Below, piece by piece: positions 20,170 to 30,871 of a stretch of 64,000 bases of DNA. The notes beneath the pieces were generated by a model, which saw only the letters and a program-made list of their open reading frames with translations, had not been told where the DNA came from and ran no database searches. The stretch lies in the NCBI RefSeq assembly GCF_014651835.1, contig NZ_BMXQ01000001.1, positions 3,198,120 through 3,262,119 on the forward strand, read 5' to 3'. This stretch comes from Pigmentiphaga litoralis. Lineage in GTDB: Bacteria; Pseudomonadota; Gammaproteobacteria; Burkholderiales; Burkholderiaceae_B. How positions within the stretch are numbered: the first letter of the stretch is position 1; the number at the start of each line of letters is the position of its first letter. Both the position numbers and the translations under genes were made by a program.

Positions 20170-20191
20170 GATTACAGCACATGCTGCAATC
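20170..20191 (-). promoter_or_regulatory. Candidate Zur operator
   Basis: Near-perfect inverted repeat: GATTACAGCA (20170-20179), two bases, TGCTGCAATC (20182-20191), one mismatch. It lies 38-59 bases before the zur start, where a promoter would be. Confidence 0.6.
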
Positions 20192-20307
20192 AACCCGCAA
20201 ACCCGAACTTACCCACCCTGATACCGCGAAAAAAGCAGCGGACGGTGTAACACGAATCGCCGTCAACAGGCGCTACATGTATGTCCAAACACTCAATATT
20301 CAAGCCC

Positions 20308-20337
20308 CCCCTGGGCGCTGCGCGCCTCCCCCAGGGG
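20308..20337. repeat. REP-like palindrome CCCCTGGG...CCCAGGGG
   Basis: Perfect 8-bp arms at 20308-20315 and 20330-20337 around a 14-base G+C-rich loop, between zur and rlmI. Very similar dispersed palindromes occur in Burkholderiales intergenic DNA, but no second copy was noticed in this window. No T-run follows. Confidence 0.5.
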
Positions 20338-20425
20338 CGGAACTGGCGGACTGGCGGAGCCAGATCCGCTGTTCCCTCCTGTGTGCAGCAGCGCTTTTAT
20401 CACCCGGATGTGCTGTTGCGAGCGC

Positions 20426-21619
20426 TCACACACGTTGGAGTAGAAGGCCTTTCAGGTACTCGCCTTCGGGGTGCGTCATGCGCATCGGGTGGTCGATGCC
20501 GGCGGCCAGGCGTTCCAGCAGGACGAATTCCAGGTGCGAGTCGGTCACGGCGCCGGCGACGATCTTTTGAAACAAATCGACGGTGATGGCGCCCGAGCAT
20601 GAAAAGGTCAGCAGGTAGCCGCCCGGCTTGACCAGACGCATGCCCTTCAGGTTGACGTCCTTGTAGGCGCGCGCGGCCTTGTCCACGTGGTGGGCGGATG
20701 GGGCGAACTTGGGCGGGTCCAGCACCACGATGTCGAACTGCTGGCCTTCGGCGGCCAGGGCGCGCTGGGCGTCGGCCACCTTGCTGATGCGGCACTCGAA
20801 TGCGGCCGGATCGATGTCGTTGCGGGCCGCGTTCTGCGCTGCGGCTGCCAGGGCGTCGGCCGACGAGTCCACCGATATCGCGCGGGCCGCTCCGGCCTTC
20901 ATGGCGGCCAAGGAAAAGCCCCCGGTGTACGAAAAGCAATTCAGGATGGTGGCCGACGGGCCGATCTGCGCCGCCAGTTCGGCCACGCGCTTGCGGCTTT
21001 CACGCTGGTCCAGGTAGAAACCGGTCTTGTGACCGTGCAGGACGTCCACGCCGTAGCGCACGCCGTCTTCAACGATCTCTATCGGCGCGGAAGGCGCGTC
21101 GCCCCGCATCGGGCCGACGCGCGATTCGAGGCCTTCGCGTTCGCGCACCGCGGCGTCCGACCGTTCATACACCTGCGTGCAGCCCGTTGCGGCAACCAGT
21201 CCGTCGACCAGGGCCTCGCGCCAGCGTTCGACGCCGGCCGCCAGGAACTGCACCACCAGCTGGCCGGCATACCGGTCGGCCACGAAACCCGGCAGGCCGT
21301 CGGCCTCGCCAAACACGACGCGCGCGCCGTTGCTGCGCGCGGCCAGCGAACTGCGCCGTGCCACGGCTTCGTGCACCCGCTGCGCCATCCAGGCCGCATC
21401 GATGGTGTCTTGCTCGTTGAAGCTCCAGCAGCGCACGCGGATCTGCGATTCGGGACTGAAGGCGCCCCACGCCAGGAAGCGTCCCTTGTCGTCCACCACC
21501 CGCACGGTATCGCCCGACAGGGGGCGGCCCACGGTCTGGGCGATGCCGGTGGCATACACCCAGGGATGGCGGCGCAGCAGCGACCGTTCTTTGCCGGACT
21601 TCAGGACGACTTCACTCAT
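20426..21619 (-). CDS. rlmI: Class I SAM-dependent 23S rRNA methyltransferase (RlmI-type)
   Basis: 397 residues. An N-terminal PUA-like domain (VVLKSGKERSLLRRHPWVYATGI) is followed by an EEHEE-type linker and a Rossmann methyltransferase: ILNCFSYTGGFSLAAMKAGA is the SAM loop and VVLDPPKFAPS the catalytic PP motif. E. coli RlmI methylates C1962 of 23S rRNA. The length and order fit. Monocistronic or cotranscribed with the upstream asparaginase, from which it is separated by 111 bases and a hairpin. Confidence 0.9.
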   Translation of the reverse strand: MSEVVLKSGKERSLLRRHPWVYATGIAQTVGRPLSGDTVRVVDDKGRFLAWGAFSPESQIRVRCWSFNEQDTIDAAWMAQRVHEAVARRSSLAARSNGARVVFGEADGLPGFVADRYAGQLVVQFLAAGVERWREALVDGLVAATGCTQVYERSDAAVREREGLESRVGPMRGDAPSAPIEIVEDGVRYGVDVLHGHKTGFYLDQRESRKRVAELAAQIGPSATILNCFSYTGGFSLAAMKAGAARAISVDSSADALAAAAQNAARNDIDPAAFECRISKVADAQRALAAEGQQFDIVVLDPPKFAPSAHHVDKAARAYKDVNLKGMRLVKPGGYLLTFSCSGAITVDLFQKIVAGAVTDSHLEFVLLERLAAGIDHPMRMTHPEGEYLKGLLLQRV

Positions 21620-21678
21620 GGGGGTTCTCTTGCGGGCGGCGGGCGCCCGGATTCACGAAAGCGGGGATGTTATGCGAT

Positions 21679-21709
21679 CGGCGCCCGGCGTGCTGACAGC
21701 CGGGCGCCG
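21679..21709 (-). terminator. Strong hairpin downstream of the asparaginase gene
   Basis: Perfect 11-bp arms CGGCGCCCGGC (21679-21689) and GCCGGGCGCCG (21699-21709) with a 9-base loop, 22 bases after the asparaginase stop. There is no T-tract, so termination is uncertain. Confidence 0.45.
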
Positions 21710-21730
21710 TTGGGGACCGTGCCCCCGGGT

Positions 21731-23898
<2,168 letters not shown>

Positions 23899-23899
23899 G

Positions 23900-24592
23900 T
23901 CAGTCCGCCAGCAGGCGCGAAAGCGACGCGCTGGCGACTTCGCCGATGCGCGCCAGGAAGGCCGTGCCCATCGACGGCGAAAAGCGATCCGGATCCGGCG
24001 ACGCCAGCACCAGCAGGCCGAAGGCCTGGGGCGACAGGCCCACGCGCAGCGGGATCAGCGCAATCGAGCCGACCGACCGCTCCAGCCACGTGGCCGCCTC
24101 AAAGCCCGAATTCGGGCCGCAGTACGGCGACATGAGGCTGTTGGTGAAGCTGCGCACGTCGTCGGTCACGCTGCCTTGCCAGGCAGGGGCGTCGCCCGCG
24201 CCGGCGCCGTCGGCCTTGACCGGCAGGCCCCACACCCGCAGAGCCACATCGGGCACGCTGAAGATATCGGCCAGGCCGGTGGTCAGCACGTCGGGCAGCT
24301 TGCGCGCCGACGGTTCCTTGAGCAGCGCGCGGCTCCAGCGCTGCAGGTTGTCGGCGATATGTTCGTTCTCGGCGGCGTTGCGAACCAGTTCCGCCACCCG
24401 CAGTTCCATGCCGCGCACGCGTTCGCGCAGCGCCAGCACCTGGCGTTCGGCCAGCGGAATCGCGCGGCCTTCGTGGGGATGAGGCACCTTCAGCGTACTG
24501 AAGAGCTCGGCATGCTGTTCAAAGAAATCGGAGTGGTCCTGCAAGTATTGCGCGACTGCGTTGGCGTCCATCGTGTGCTTTTCTAGATCCAT
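23900..24592 (-). CDS. DUF484 family protein
   Basis: 230 residues; MDANAV at 24571 is an alternative start. The N-terminal signature VAQYLQDHSDFFEQHAELFSTLKVPHPHEGRAIPLAERQ is the family hallmark, followed by a coiled stretch and a GAF-like fold (about 95-225). Function is unknown. The gene almost always sits between dapF and xerC in proteobacteria, as here, with one base to xerC. Confidence 0.92.
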   Translation of the reverse strand: MDLEKHTMDANAVAQYLQDHSDFFEQHAELFSTLKVPHPHEGRAIPLAERQVLALRERVRGMELRVAELVRNAAENEHIADNLQRWSRALLKEPSARKLPDVLTTGLADIFSVPDVALRVWGLPVKADGAGAGDAPAWQGSVTDDVRSFTNSLMSPYCGPNSGFEAATWLERSVGSIALIPLRVGLSPQAFGLLVLASPDPDRFSPSMGTAFLARIGEVASASLSRLLAD

Positions 24593-24614
24593 TGATTACC
24601 TTCTTCCAGGGAGT

Positions 24615-24636
24615 GCCCGGCGGGGAAGCGCCGGGC
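24615..24636. repeat. Hairpin between dapF and DUF484
   Basis: 8-bp stem GCCCGGCG/CGCCGGGC with a 6-base loop in the 52-base gap. It is not followed by T residues; it may attenuate or stabilise the transcript. Confidence 0.4.
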
Positions 24637-24644
24637 GACCGCGT

Positions 24645-25520
24645 TCAGCCCAGCAGGGTGTCGACGTCGATCACGCCCTGGAAGACCGTCACGACCGGGC
24701 CGGTCATGACCAATTGTTCACCGTCCCACGCGATCGTGAGCACGCCGCCACGTGTCTGGACACGTACCGGCGAATCGAGCAGGCCACGGCGGATGCCGGC
24801 TGCCACGGCGGCGCAGGCGCCCGTGCCGCAGGCCAGCGTTTCGCCCGACCCGCGCTCGAACACGCGCAGCCGGATGTTGCGCCGGTCAACGATCTGCATG
24901 AAGCCCGCGTTGACGCGGCGCGGGAAGCGGCGATGGCTTTCGACCCGCGGGCCGACGGTGGCGACCGGGGCGGTATCGACATCGTCCACCACCTGCACCG
25001 CATGCGGATTGGAGATGCCAACCACCGACACCCAGACCTGGCGGTCGGCGCCGTCATCCGACGGCAGGTCGAGCGGCCAAAGCTGGTCGTTGCCTTCGAT
25101 GCGCGGCACCAGGCCGGCGCTGTCGAACGGAACCGCCGCCGGCTCGAAGCTGGTGCGGCCCATTTCGACGTTGACCTCGCCGTCGTCCTGCTCGCTGAGC
25201 ACGATGATGCCCGTGCAGATCTCGGCGCGGATCGGGTTGCGGTCGGTCAGGCCCTGCTCATGCACGAAGCGGACGAAGCAGCGGGCGCCGTTGCCACAGT
25301 GTTCAACCTCGCCACCGTCGGCATTGAAGATGCGATACCGGAAGTCGGCGTCGGCCCGCGTCGCAGGTTCCACCAACAGGATTTGATCGGCCCCGACACC
25401 GAATTGACGATGGGCGAGCTTGCGCGCGCGCTCGGGGGTAAGCGTGATGTTTTGCCGAACGCCATCGAGAACGACAAAGTCGTTGCCTGCGCCGTGCATT
25501 TTGGTGAAGTGCCAGTCCAT
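24645..25520 (-). CDS. dapF: Diaminopimelate epimerase
   Basis: 291 residues from the ATG at 25520 ([20 protein letters not shown]). Converts LL- to meso-diaminopimelate for lysine and peptidoglycan. The two catalytic cysteines are visible: EHCGNGARC (Cys near 77) and LACGTGACA (near 234). Length and motifs are normal. A divergent gene begins 140 bases away, so the gap holds two promoters. Upstream open frame lacks support. Confidence 0.96.
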   Translation of the reverse strand: MDWHFTKMHGAGNDFVVLDGVRQNITLTPERARKLAHRQFGVGADQILLVEPATRADADFRYRIFNADGGEVEHCGNGARCFVRFVHEQGLTDRNPIRAEICTGIIVLSEQDDGEVNVEMGRTSFEPAAVPFDSAGLVPRIEGNDQLWPLDLPSDDGADRQVWVSVVGISNPHAVQVVDDVDTAPVATVGPRVESHRRFPRRVNAGFMQIVDRRNIRLRVFERGSGETLACGTGACAAVAAGIRRGLLDSPVRVQTRGGVLTIAWDGEQLVMTGPVVTVFQGVIDVDTLLG

Positions 25521-25660
25521 TGTCGGATTATCGCACCTTGTTGCACTTCCGGCCGCGCGCGGGTGACCCGGCCGCCGCAACAGCAGGTTTCCAACGAAGG
25601 GGGCAGGCAGCGCGCCGGGCTTGCTATTCTGCGCACTTGCCCTCTTCTTCCCGGTTGACC

Positions 25661-27289
25661 ATGGCCCGTATCGTTCCCGACGGCTGGCGCGAAGTCAGCG
25701 CCACCGGCGCCGCCCAGCGCGAAATCGAAACCCTGGCGCTGCTCGCGCGCGGGCTGCCCGAGGGCTACACCGTCTATCACGCCGTCCACTGGACCAACGT
25801 CGAGCAGGGCTTTTCGATCTATGGCGACATCGACTTTGCCGTGGTCAGCCCGGCCGGCGAACTGCTCCTGATCGAACAGCAGGCCGGCTTCCTGGAAGAG
25901 ACGCCCGAAGGCATCTTCAAGAAATACCCTGACGGCGCCAAGAACGTGCGGGTGCAGCTGGCGCGCCAGGTGTCGGTGCTGCAGAGCCGGCTGTCGAAGC
26001 GGCCCAACATCGGCACGGTGCGGGTCGAGTACCTGCTCTATTGCCCCGATTACCTGGTCCGTTTTCCCGACACGGCCGGGCTGGCGCCGGAACGCATCGT
26101 CGACGCCGACCGCCGCGACCAGTTGTGCGCCATCATCCAGGCCGCCATTCCGCCGGGCCCGCCAAACGGCCAGGGCGCGCACGTGCACCGGTTCCTGAGC
26201 GACGTCATCCAGCTGCATCCGGACACCAGTGTCATGGTGGGCCGCGCGCAGGCCATGGTCACCCGGATTTCGGGCGGCTTGACGCATTGGGCGCATCAAC
26301 TCGAATTCGAGCCCTTCCGCCTGCACGTGATCGGCACGGCCGGGTCGGGCAAGACGCTGCTGGCCCAGGCCGAATACCGCAATGCGATCGATGCCGGCAA
26401 GCGGCCCTTGTATGTGTGCTTCAACCGTCCGCTGGCCGACCACTTTGCCGAGGTCGCGCCCGAAGGCGGCATGGCCTGCACCTTCCATACCTTGTGCGGC
26501 GCCATGCTGCGCACGATCGGCACGCAGGCCGACTTTTCGCGCGCCAGCGTGTTCGACGATCTGGTCGAGCAGGCCGCCAGGATTCCGGTGCCGCCGTCGA
26601 TGGTGTTCGACACGGTCATCGTGGATGAAGGCCAGGACTTCACCGACCACTGGCGCGACATCGTGCTGCGCCATGCGGCGCCCGATGCGCGCATCGTGTG
26701 GCTGGAAGACCCCATGCAGAACCTGTACGACAAGCCACCCGTGCAGTTGCCCGAGTGGGTGACGCTGCACGCCACCGCCAACTACCGCAGCCCGCGCAGC
26801 GTCGTGAAGCTGCTGCAGAACCTGTTGCCGGATACGGTCAACATTGAACCCTGCGGGCCCATCGCGACATCTGACGTGGAAGTCATGGTGTATGACGACG
26901 ACGCGCAGCTGATCGATCACACCAAGAAGGCGATCTCGCACTGCCTGGCGGCGGGCTTCAAGCGCAGCGATATTGCCGTGATCGGATTTCGTGGCCGCGA
27001 GCACTCGGCCTTGCTGCGCCAGTCGCAGTTCGGGCCGCATGCCATGCGCACCTTCACTGGCACCTACGACCTGTTCGGCAAGCCGGAATTCTCGGAAGGC
27101 GACGTGCTGATGGAGTCGATTTATCGCTTCAAGGGCCAGGCCGCGGCGGCCGTGGTGTTTACCGAGATCGATTTCGAAACGCTCGATACCAAGACCAAGC
27201 GCAAGCTGTTCGTGGGGGCGACGCGGGCAATGATCAAGCTGGTGCTGGTGGTGTCGAAGCGGTCGCCCAAGGACTGGCTGGAAAGCTGA
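25661..27289 (+). CDS. NERD-domain superfamily 1 helicase-like ATPase
   Basis: 542 residues from the ATG at 25661. The N-terminal nuclease-related (NERD) fold (about 30-120) shows [22 protein letters not shown]; the usual E-x-K active-site Lys is Gln here (EQQ). The UvrD/Rep-like motor has Walker A GTAGSGKT (225-232), motif II VDEGQDF (321-327), NYRSP, motif [11 protein letters not shown], and motif VI VGATRAM. It is compact compared with UvrD. Such proteins are found in DNA repair and in some defence loci; the exact role is unknown. It stands alone next to dapF. Confidence 0.82.
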   Translation: MARIVPDGWREVSATGAAQREIETLALLARGLPEGYTVYHAVHWTNVEQGFSIYGDIDFAVVSPAGELLLIEQQAGFLEETPEGIFKKYPDGAKNVRVQLARQVSVLQSRLSKRPNIGTVRVEYLLYCPDYLVRFPDTAGLAPERIVDADRRDQLCAIIQAAIPPGPPNGQGAHVHRFLSDVIQLHPDTSVMVGRAQAMVTRISGGLTHWAHQLEFEPFRLHVIGTAGSGKTLLAQAEYRNAIDAGKRPLYVCFNRPLADHFAEVAPEGGMACTFHTLCGAMLRTIGTQADFSRASVFDDLVEQAARIPVPPSMVFDTVIVDEGQDFTDHWRDIVLRHAAPDARIVWLEDPMQNLYDKPPVQLPEWVTLHATANYRSPRSVVKLLQNLLPDTVNIEPCGPIATSDVEVMVYDDDAQLIDHTKKAISHCLAAGFKRSDIAVIGFRGREHSALLRQSQFGPHAMRTFTGTYDLFGKPEFSEGDVLMESIYRFKGQAAAAVVFTEIDFETLDTKTKRKLFVGATRAMIKLVLVVSKRSPKDWLES

Positions 27290-27361
27290 CAGTCGGTTCA
27301 TGTGATCACTGCGCGGGCGCGCTGCTTGCTTGGATCGGGCTCCCGACTTCAGGAAACTTGC

Positions 27362-28267
27362 ATGTCCCCGCAGCACTTCGATGTCATTGTCGTTGGCGGC
27401 AGTTATGCCGGCCTGTCCGCGGCGATGCCGCTCGCCCGCGCCCGGCGCAGCATACTGATGATCGACGCGGGCCAGCGCCGCAATCGCACGGTCGAGCGGG
27501 CGCACGGTTTCCTGGGCCATGACGGCAAGGATCCCGCCGCCATCGCGGCGCTGGGCCGCGAACAATTGCTGGCCTATCCCAATGTGCAATGGCGCGACGC
27601 GTTGGCCGAACAGGTCCGGCGCGAGACGCAGCCGGATGGCGAGCGCTTCGTTGTCACCTGCAACGATGGGGTGTCGGTCGCCGCCGACCGGCTGGTGCTG
27701 GCCACCGGCCTGACCGATGACCTTCCCGACATTCCCGGACTGGCGCAGCGCTGGGGCAAGACGGTTTTCAACTGCCCTTACTGCGATGGCTACGAACTGG
27801 ACCTGGGGGAGGTGGGCGTGATCGGAACCGGCGCGTTGTCGGTGCACGAATCCATGATGCTGACCGACTGGGGCACGGTCTCGCTGTTCACGAATGCCTG
27901 TGTGGATTTGGATGCCGACCAGGCCGCACAACTGCAGGCGCGCGGCGTGACGATCGTGGACGGCGTCGTGGCATCCATTGATGAGCACGCAACGGTCGTG
28001 CTGGACGATGGCCGGCGCCTGGCCTTGCGCGGCCTGTTCGTGGCGCCGCGTCAACGCATGACCAGTGCACTGCCCGAACAGCTGGGCTGCACCCTGGAAG
28101 AAGGCCCCTTCGGCAGCTTCATCCGCACCGATTCCTGCAAGGCGACCGACGTGCCCGGCGTGTACGCCTGCGGCGATGCGGCTCGGGCCACGCACAGCCT
28201 GGCCTCGGCAGTGGGCGATGGCTTCCAGGCGGGCGTCGCGGTGCATCAGTCGCTGGTGTTCGCCTGA
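27362..28267 (+). CDS. FAD-dependent thioredoxin reductase-like oxidoreductase
   Basis: 301 residues from the ATG at 27362. Two dinucleotide-binding folds: VIVVGGSYAGLSAA at the start, and GEVGVIGTGALSVHE for NAD(P)H. The redox pair CPYC lies at C138-C141, and YACGDAARATHSLASAVGDG binds FAD near the end. Similar to TrxB-like enzymes that act on small disulfides or as ferredoxin/thioredoxin reductases; the substrate is not predictable. Frame is open 60 bases upstream without ribosome site. Confidence 0.85.
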   Translation: MSPQHFDVIVVGGSYAGLSAAMPLARARRSILMIDAGQRRNRTVERAHGFLGHDGKDPAAIAALGREQLLAYPNVQWRDALAEQVRRETQPDGERFVVTCNDGVSVAADRLVLATGLTDDLPDIPGLAQRWGKTVFNCPYCDGYELDLGEVGVIGTGALSVHESMMLTDWGTVSLFTNACVDLDADQAAQLQARGVTIVDGVVASIDEHATVVLDDGRRLALRGLFVAPRQRMTSALPEQLGCTLEEGPFGSFIRTDSCKATDVPGVYACGDAARATHSLASAVGDGFQAGVAVHQSLVFA

Positions 28268-28325
28268 CCGGGCGCGACACTTGCTGTACCGGAATCTCCC
28301 AAAGAAAACCCACTAGGAGTCCTCC

Positions 28326-28943
28326 ATGAGCATTCGCACCGCAACCTTGAGCGCCGTAGCCGCATGTTTCGTCATGGCCAGCACGGCCGCGGTCGCACAG
28401 ACCGGCTCGAAGACGCCTCCGGATGGCCCGACCGTCCGCGCCGCGCCGGCGACATCGCCCGATACGTCGATGCCGTCGTCGAAGGGATCGCGTTCCAACC
28501 TGCAGAAGGCGGACACTGCGTTCCTGGAGAACGCGGCGCAGGGAGGTTTTGCCGAAGTCGAGGCGGGCAAGATGGCCCAGACCAAGGCCAGCAACGCTGA
28601 AGTCAAGGCCTTTGGCCAGATGCTGATCGACGAACACACCAAGGTGAACCAGGAACTGGCGACCCTGGCCTCGTCCAAGGGCTACACGCCGCCTACCGAG
28701 CCTTCGGTGGTGCAACGGACCGAACTTCGCGCGCTGGGCGTGCTCGATGGCGACAACTTCGACAAGATGTTCATGCGCCGGATCGGCGTCGCTTCGCACG
28801 AAGCCACCATCAAGCAGTTCCGCGAAGCCTCGCGCAGCGCCCGCGATCCCCAGGTCAAGGCATTTGCTGCAAAGACGCTGCCGTCGCTCGAACACCATCT
28901 GAAGATGGCCAAGACGCTGCAGACCAAGCTCGGCAAGGACTGA
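28326..28943 (+). CDS. DUF4142-domain periplasmic protein
   Basis: 205 residues with signal peptide (to AVAQ, about 25) and AGGAG upstream. The DUF4142 ferritin-like four-helix unit spans about 60-200: TAFLENAAQGGFAEVEAGKMAQTKASNAEVKAFGQMLIDEHTKVNQELATLASSKG. Often associated with stress or envelope functions, but no biochemical role is proven. Upstream of the P450 gene by 30 bases, which suggests cotranscription. Confidence 0.85.
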   Translation: MSIRTATLSAVAACFVMASTAAVAQTGSKTPPDGPTVRAAPATSPDTSMPSSKGSRSNLQKADTAFLENAAQGGFAEVEAGKMAQTKASNAEVKAFGQMLIDEHTKVNQELATLASSKGYTPPTEPSVVQRTELRALGVLDGDNFDKMFMRRIGVASHEATIKQFREASRSARDPQVKAFAAKTLPSLEHHLKMAKTLQTKLGKD

Positions 28944-28973
28944 GCGCCCCGTTGACCGGGAGGATGCGGCGGC

Positions 28974-30305
28974 ATGCCTGAGCAGGCTCTGCCGCCGCAA
29001 GCAAATCCCGCTCATCCGTTTCAAGGAAGGTTGATGGTTGCAACGATGCCCAGGGACGGCCGGCTGGAAAGTACGCTGGCCATGCTGGCCGATCCCTATC
29101 GCTACATTTCCAGCCAGTGCAGGCGCCTGGGCACCGAGGCTTTCGAGGCCCGGATCATGTTGCAGCCGACCCTTTGCCTGAGCGGCGCGCAGGCCGCGGC
29201 GGTGTTCTACGACACCGACCGCTTCCAGCGCGCCACGGCCGCACCCGAGCCCGTCCGGGCCACGCTGTTTGGCAAGGTGACGGTGCAGAATCTGGACGCC
29301 GCTGCCCACCGCGTGCGCAAGGCCATGTTCGTCGATGTGCTGAATGCTGCCGCCGTGCAGTCGCTGGTTCAGCACACCTCGCGCGAATGGCATGCCGCCT
29401 TGTCGGGCGGTACCGCGCAGCCCCTGTATGAGCTGACCCACTGCGTGCTGACGCGCGCGGTATGCCGCTGGGCAGGCGTGCCGCTGTCCCGAGAAGACGC
29501 GCCGCGCCGGCAAGGCCAGCTGGTGGCCCTGTTCGATGATGCCGCACGCAATGTCGCCAGCCACTTTCGCGCGCGCGCGGCACGGGGCCAGGCGGAACGC
29601 TGGCTGGCAGGCGTGATTGACGATGTCCGTGCGGGGCGCCATACGCCCCCCGCCGACAGCGTGCTCGCTGCGATCGCGCGTCATCATGACGCCGACGGAC
29701 AGGTGCTGTCCTCGCACGTGGCTGCCGCCGAATTGCTGAACGTATTGCGGCCGGTGGTGGCGGTGTCGGTCTATATCGTCTTCGTTGCCCATGCGTTGGC
29801 AATGCATCCGGCATGTGCCCGACGGCTTGCCGATGGCGATCGCCGATTCAAGCTCGCGTTCGTCCAGGAGATCCGACGGCACTATCCCTTTTTTCCGGCC
29901 GTGGTGGCGCGCGCCACGCAGGACTTCGAATGGAAGGGCATGCGTATCGAACGTGGTCGCCGCGCCATGCTCGACCTGTATGGAACCAATCATGATCCCC
30001 GCACCTGGGACATGCCGGAGCGCTTCGACCCGACCCGTTTTCTTGACCGGACGATCGGTCCCTTCGACCTGGTGCCCCAAGGCGGCGCCGATGTCCGCAC
30101 GCATCACCGGTGTCCCGGCGAAGATGTCACCACCGCGCTGATGGGCCTCTTTGTTGACCATCTGCTGCGCAGCGAAGTCATCCCTGGCGATACCGAACTG
30201 GACTGGCGCCGGCTGCCCGCCTTGCCGCGCGGCCGCATCCTGGTCAAGGCACGCGCCGGCATCCGTCAGGCCGGTCTGGCCGACGTCGGCATGGGCACTG
30301 CCTGA
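28974..30305 (+). CDS. CYP152-type cytochrome P450 (fatty-acid peroxygenase-like)
   Basis: 443 residues from an ATG with GGAGG upstream; a start at MVATMPRDG (29034) is possible. The heme ligand is Cys380 in QGGADVRTHHRCPGED, and the I-helix has R259-P260 (LNVLRPVVAVS) in place of the usual acid-alcohol pair. Both are marks of CYP152 peroxygenases, which use hydrogen peroxide to hydroxylate or decarboxylate fatty acids without a reductase. No redox partner is adjacent, consistent with this. The substrate is not shown. Confidence 0.85.
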   Translation: MPEQALPPQANPAHPFQGRLMVATMPRDGRLESTLAMLADPYRYISSQCRRLGTEAFEARIMLQPTLCLSGAQAAAVFYDTDRFQRATAAPEPVRATLFGKVTVQNLDAAAHRVRKAMFVDVLNAAAVQSLVQHTSREWHAALSGGTAQPLYELTHCVLTRAVCRWAGVPLSREDAPRRQGQLVALFDDAARNVASHFRARAARGQAERWLAGVIDDVRAGRHTPPADSVLAAIARHHDADGQVLSSHVAAAELLNVLRPVVAVSVYIVFVAHALAMHPACARRLADGDRRFKLAFVQEIRRHYPFFPAVVARATQDFEWKGMRIERGRRAMLDLYGTNHDPRTWDMPERFDPTRFLDRTIGPFDLVPQGGADVRTHHRCPGEDVTTALMGLFVDHLLRSEVIPGDTELDWRRLPALPRGRILVKARAGIRQAGLADVGMGTA

Positions 30306-30409
30306 CGCCTTCCTGAACCCCCCGCTCAATTCCCCCAGAACCTTGCCGGCTACTCCCGCCTTGCCTGCCAGGCCAGCGGTACGCTGTCGTTTTCGTACGG
30401 AGCCCACCT

Positions 30410-30862
30410 ATGCCTTCCTTCACACTCAATGGACAGCCGACCACGCTCGATGTCCCTGATGACATGCCCCTGCTGTGGGCCATTCGCGATGTGGCCGGCC
30501 TGACCGGCACCAAGTTCGGCTGTGGCATTTCGATGTGCGGCGCCTGTACGGTGCACATGGACGGCGCCGCCATCCGGTCGTGCGTGACGCCGGTGTCGGT
30601 CGCTGAAGGCAAGGCCATTACCACCATTGAAGCCATGGACCAGGACCCGGTCGGCAAGAAGGTGCAGGCGGCCTGGCGGCAGATCGACGTCGTACAGTGC
30701 GGCTACTGCCAGTCCGGCCAGATCATGGCGGCGACGGCGCTGCTCAAGACCACGCCGACCCCGTCGGATGCCGATATCGATGGCGCCATGTCGGGCAACA
30801 TCTGCCGTTGCGGTACCTACGGCCGCATTCGCGCCGCGATCAAGATCGCGGCCGCGACGTAA
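30410..30862 (+). CDS. Molybdenum hydroxylase [2Fe-2S] subunit (IorA-like)
   Basis: 150 residues. Small electron-transfer subunit of an aldehyde oxidase/isoquinoline 1-oxidoreductase type enzyme. Plant-type cluster ligands are C38, C43, C46 and C58 ([16 protein letters not shown]), and the second cluster is C97, C100, C132 and C134 ([19 protein letters not shown]). The next gene follows by 9 bases. No FAD subunit is present, as in isoquinoline-type two-subunit enzymes. Confidence 0.92.
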   Translation: MPSFTLNGQPTTLDVPDDMPLLWAIRDVAGLTGTKFGCGISMCGACTVHMDGAAIRSCVTPVSVAEGKAITTIEAMDQDPVGKKVQAAWRQIDVVQCGYCQSGQIMAATALLKTTPTPSDADIDGAMSGNICRCGTYGRIRAAIKIAAAT

Positions 30863-30871
30863 GGAGCCGAC

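Noticed and set aside
25247-28246. 999-codon minus-strand open frame
   Set aside because: Antisense to dapF's neighbour, the NERD-helicase and the oxidoreductase; the composition is that of a GC-rich shadow frame.
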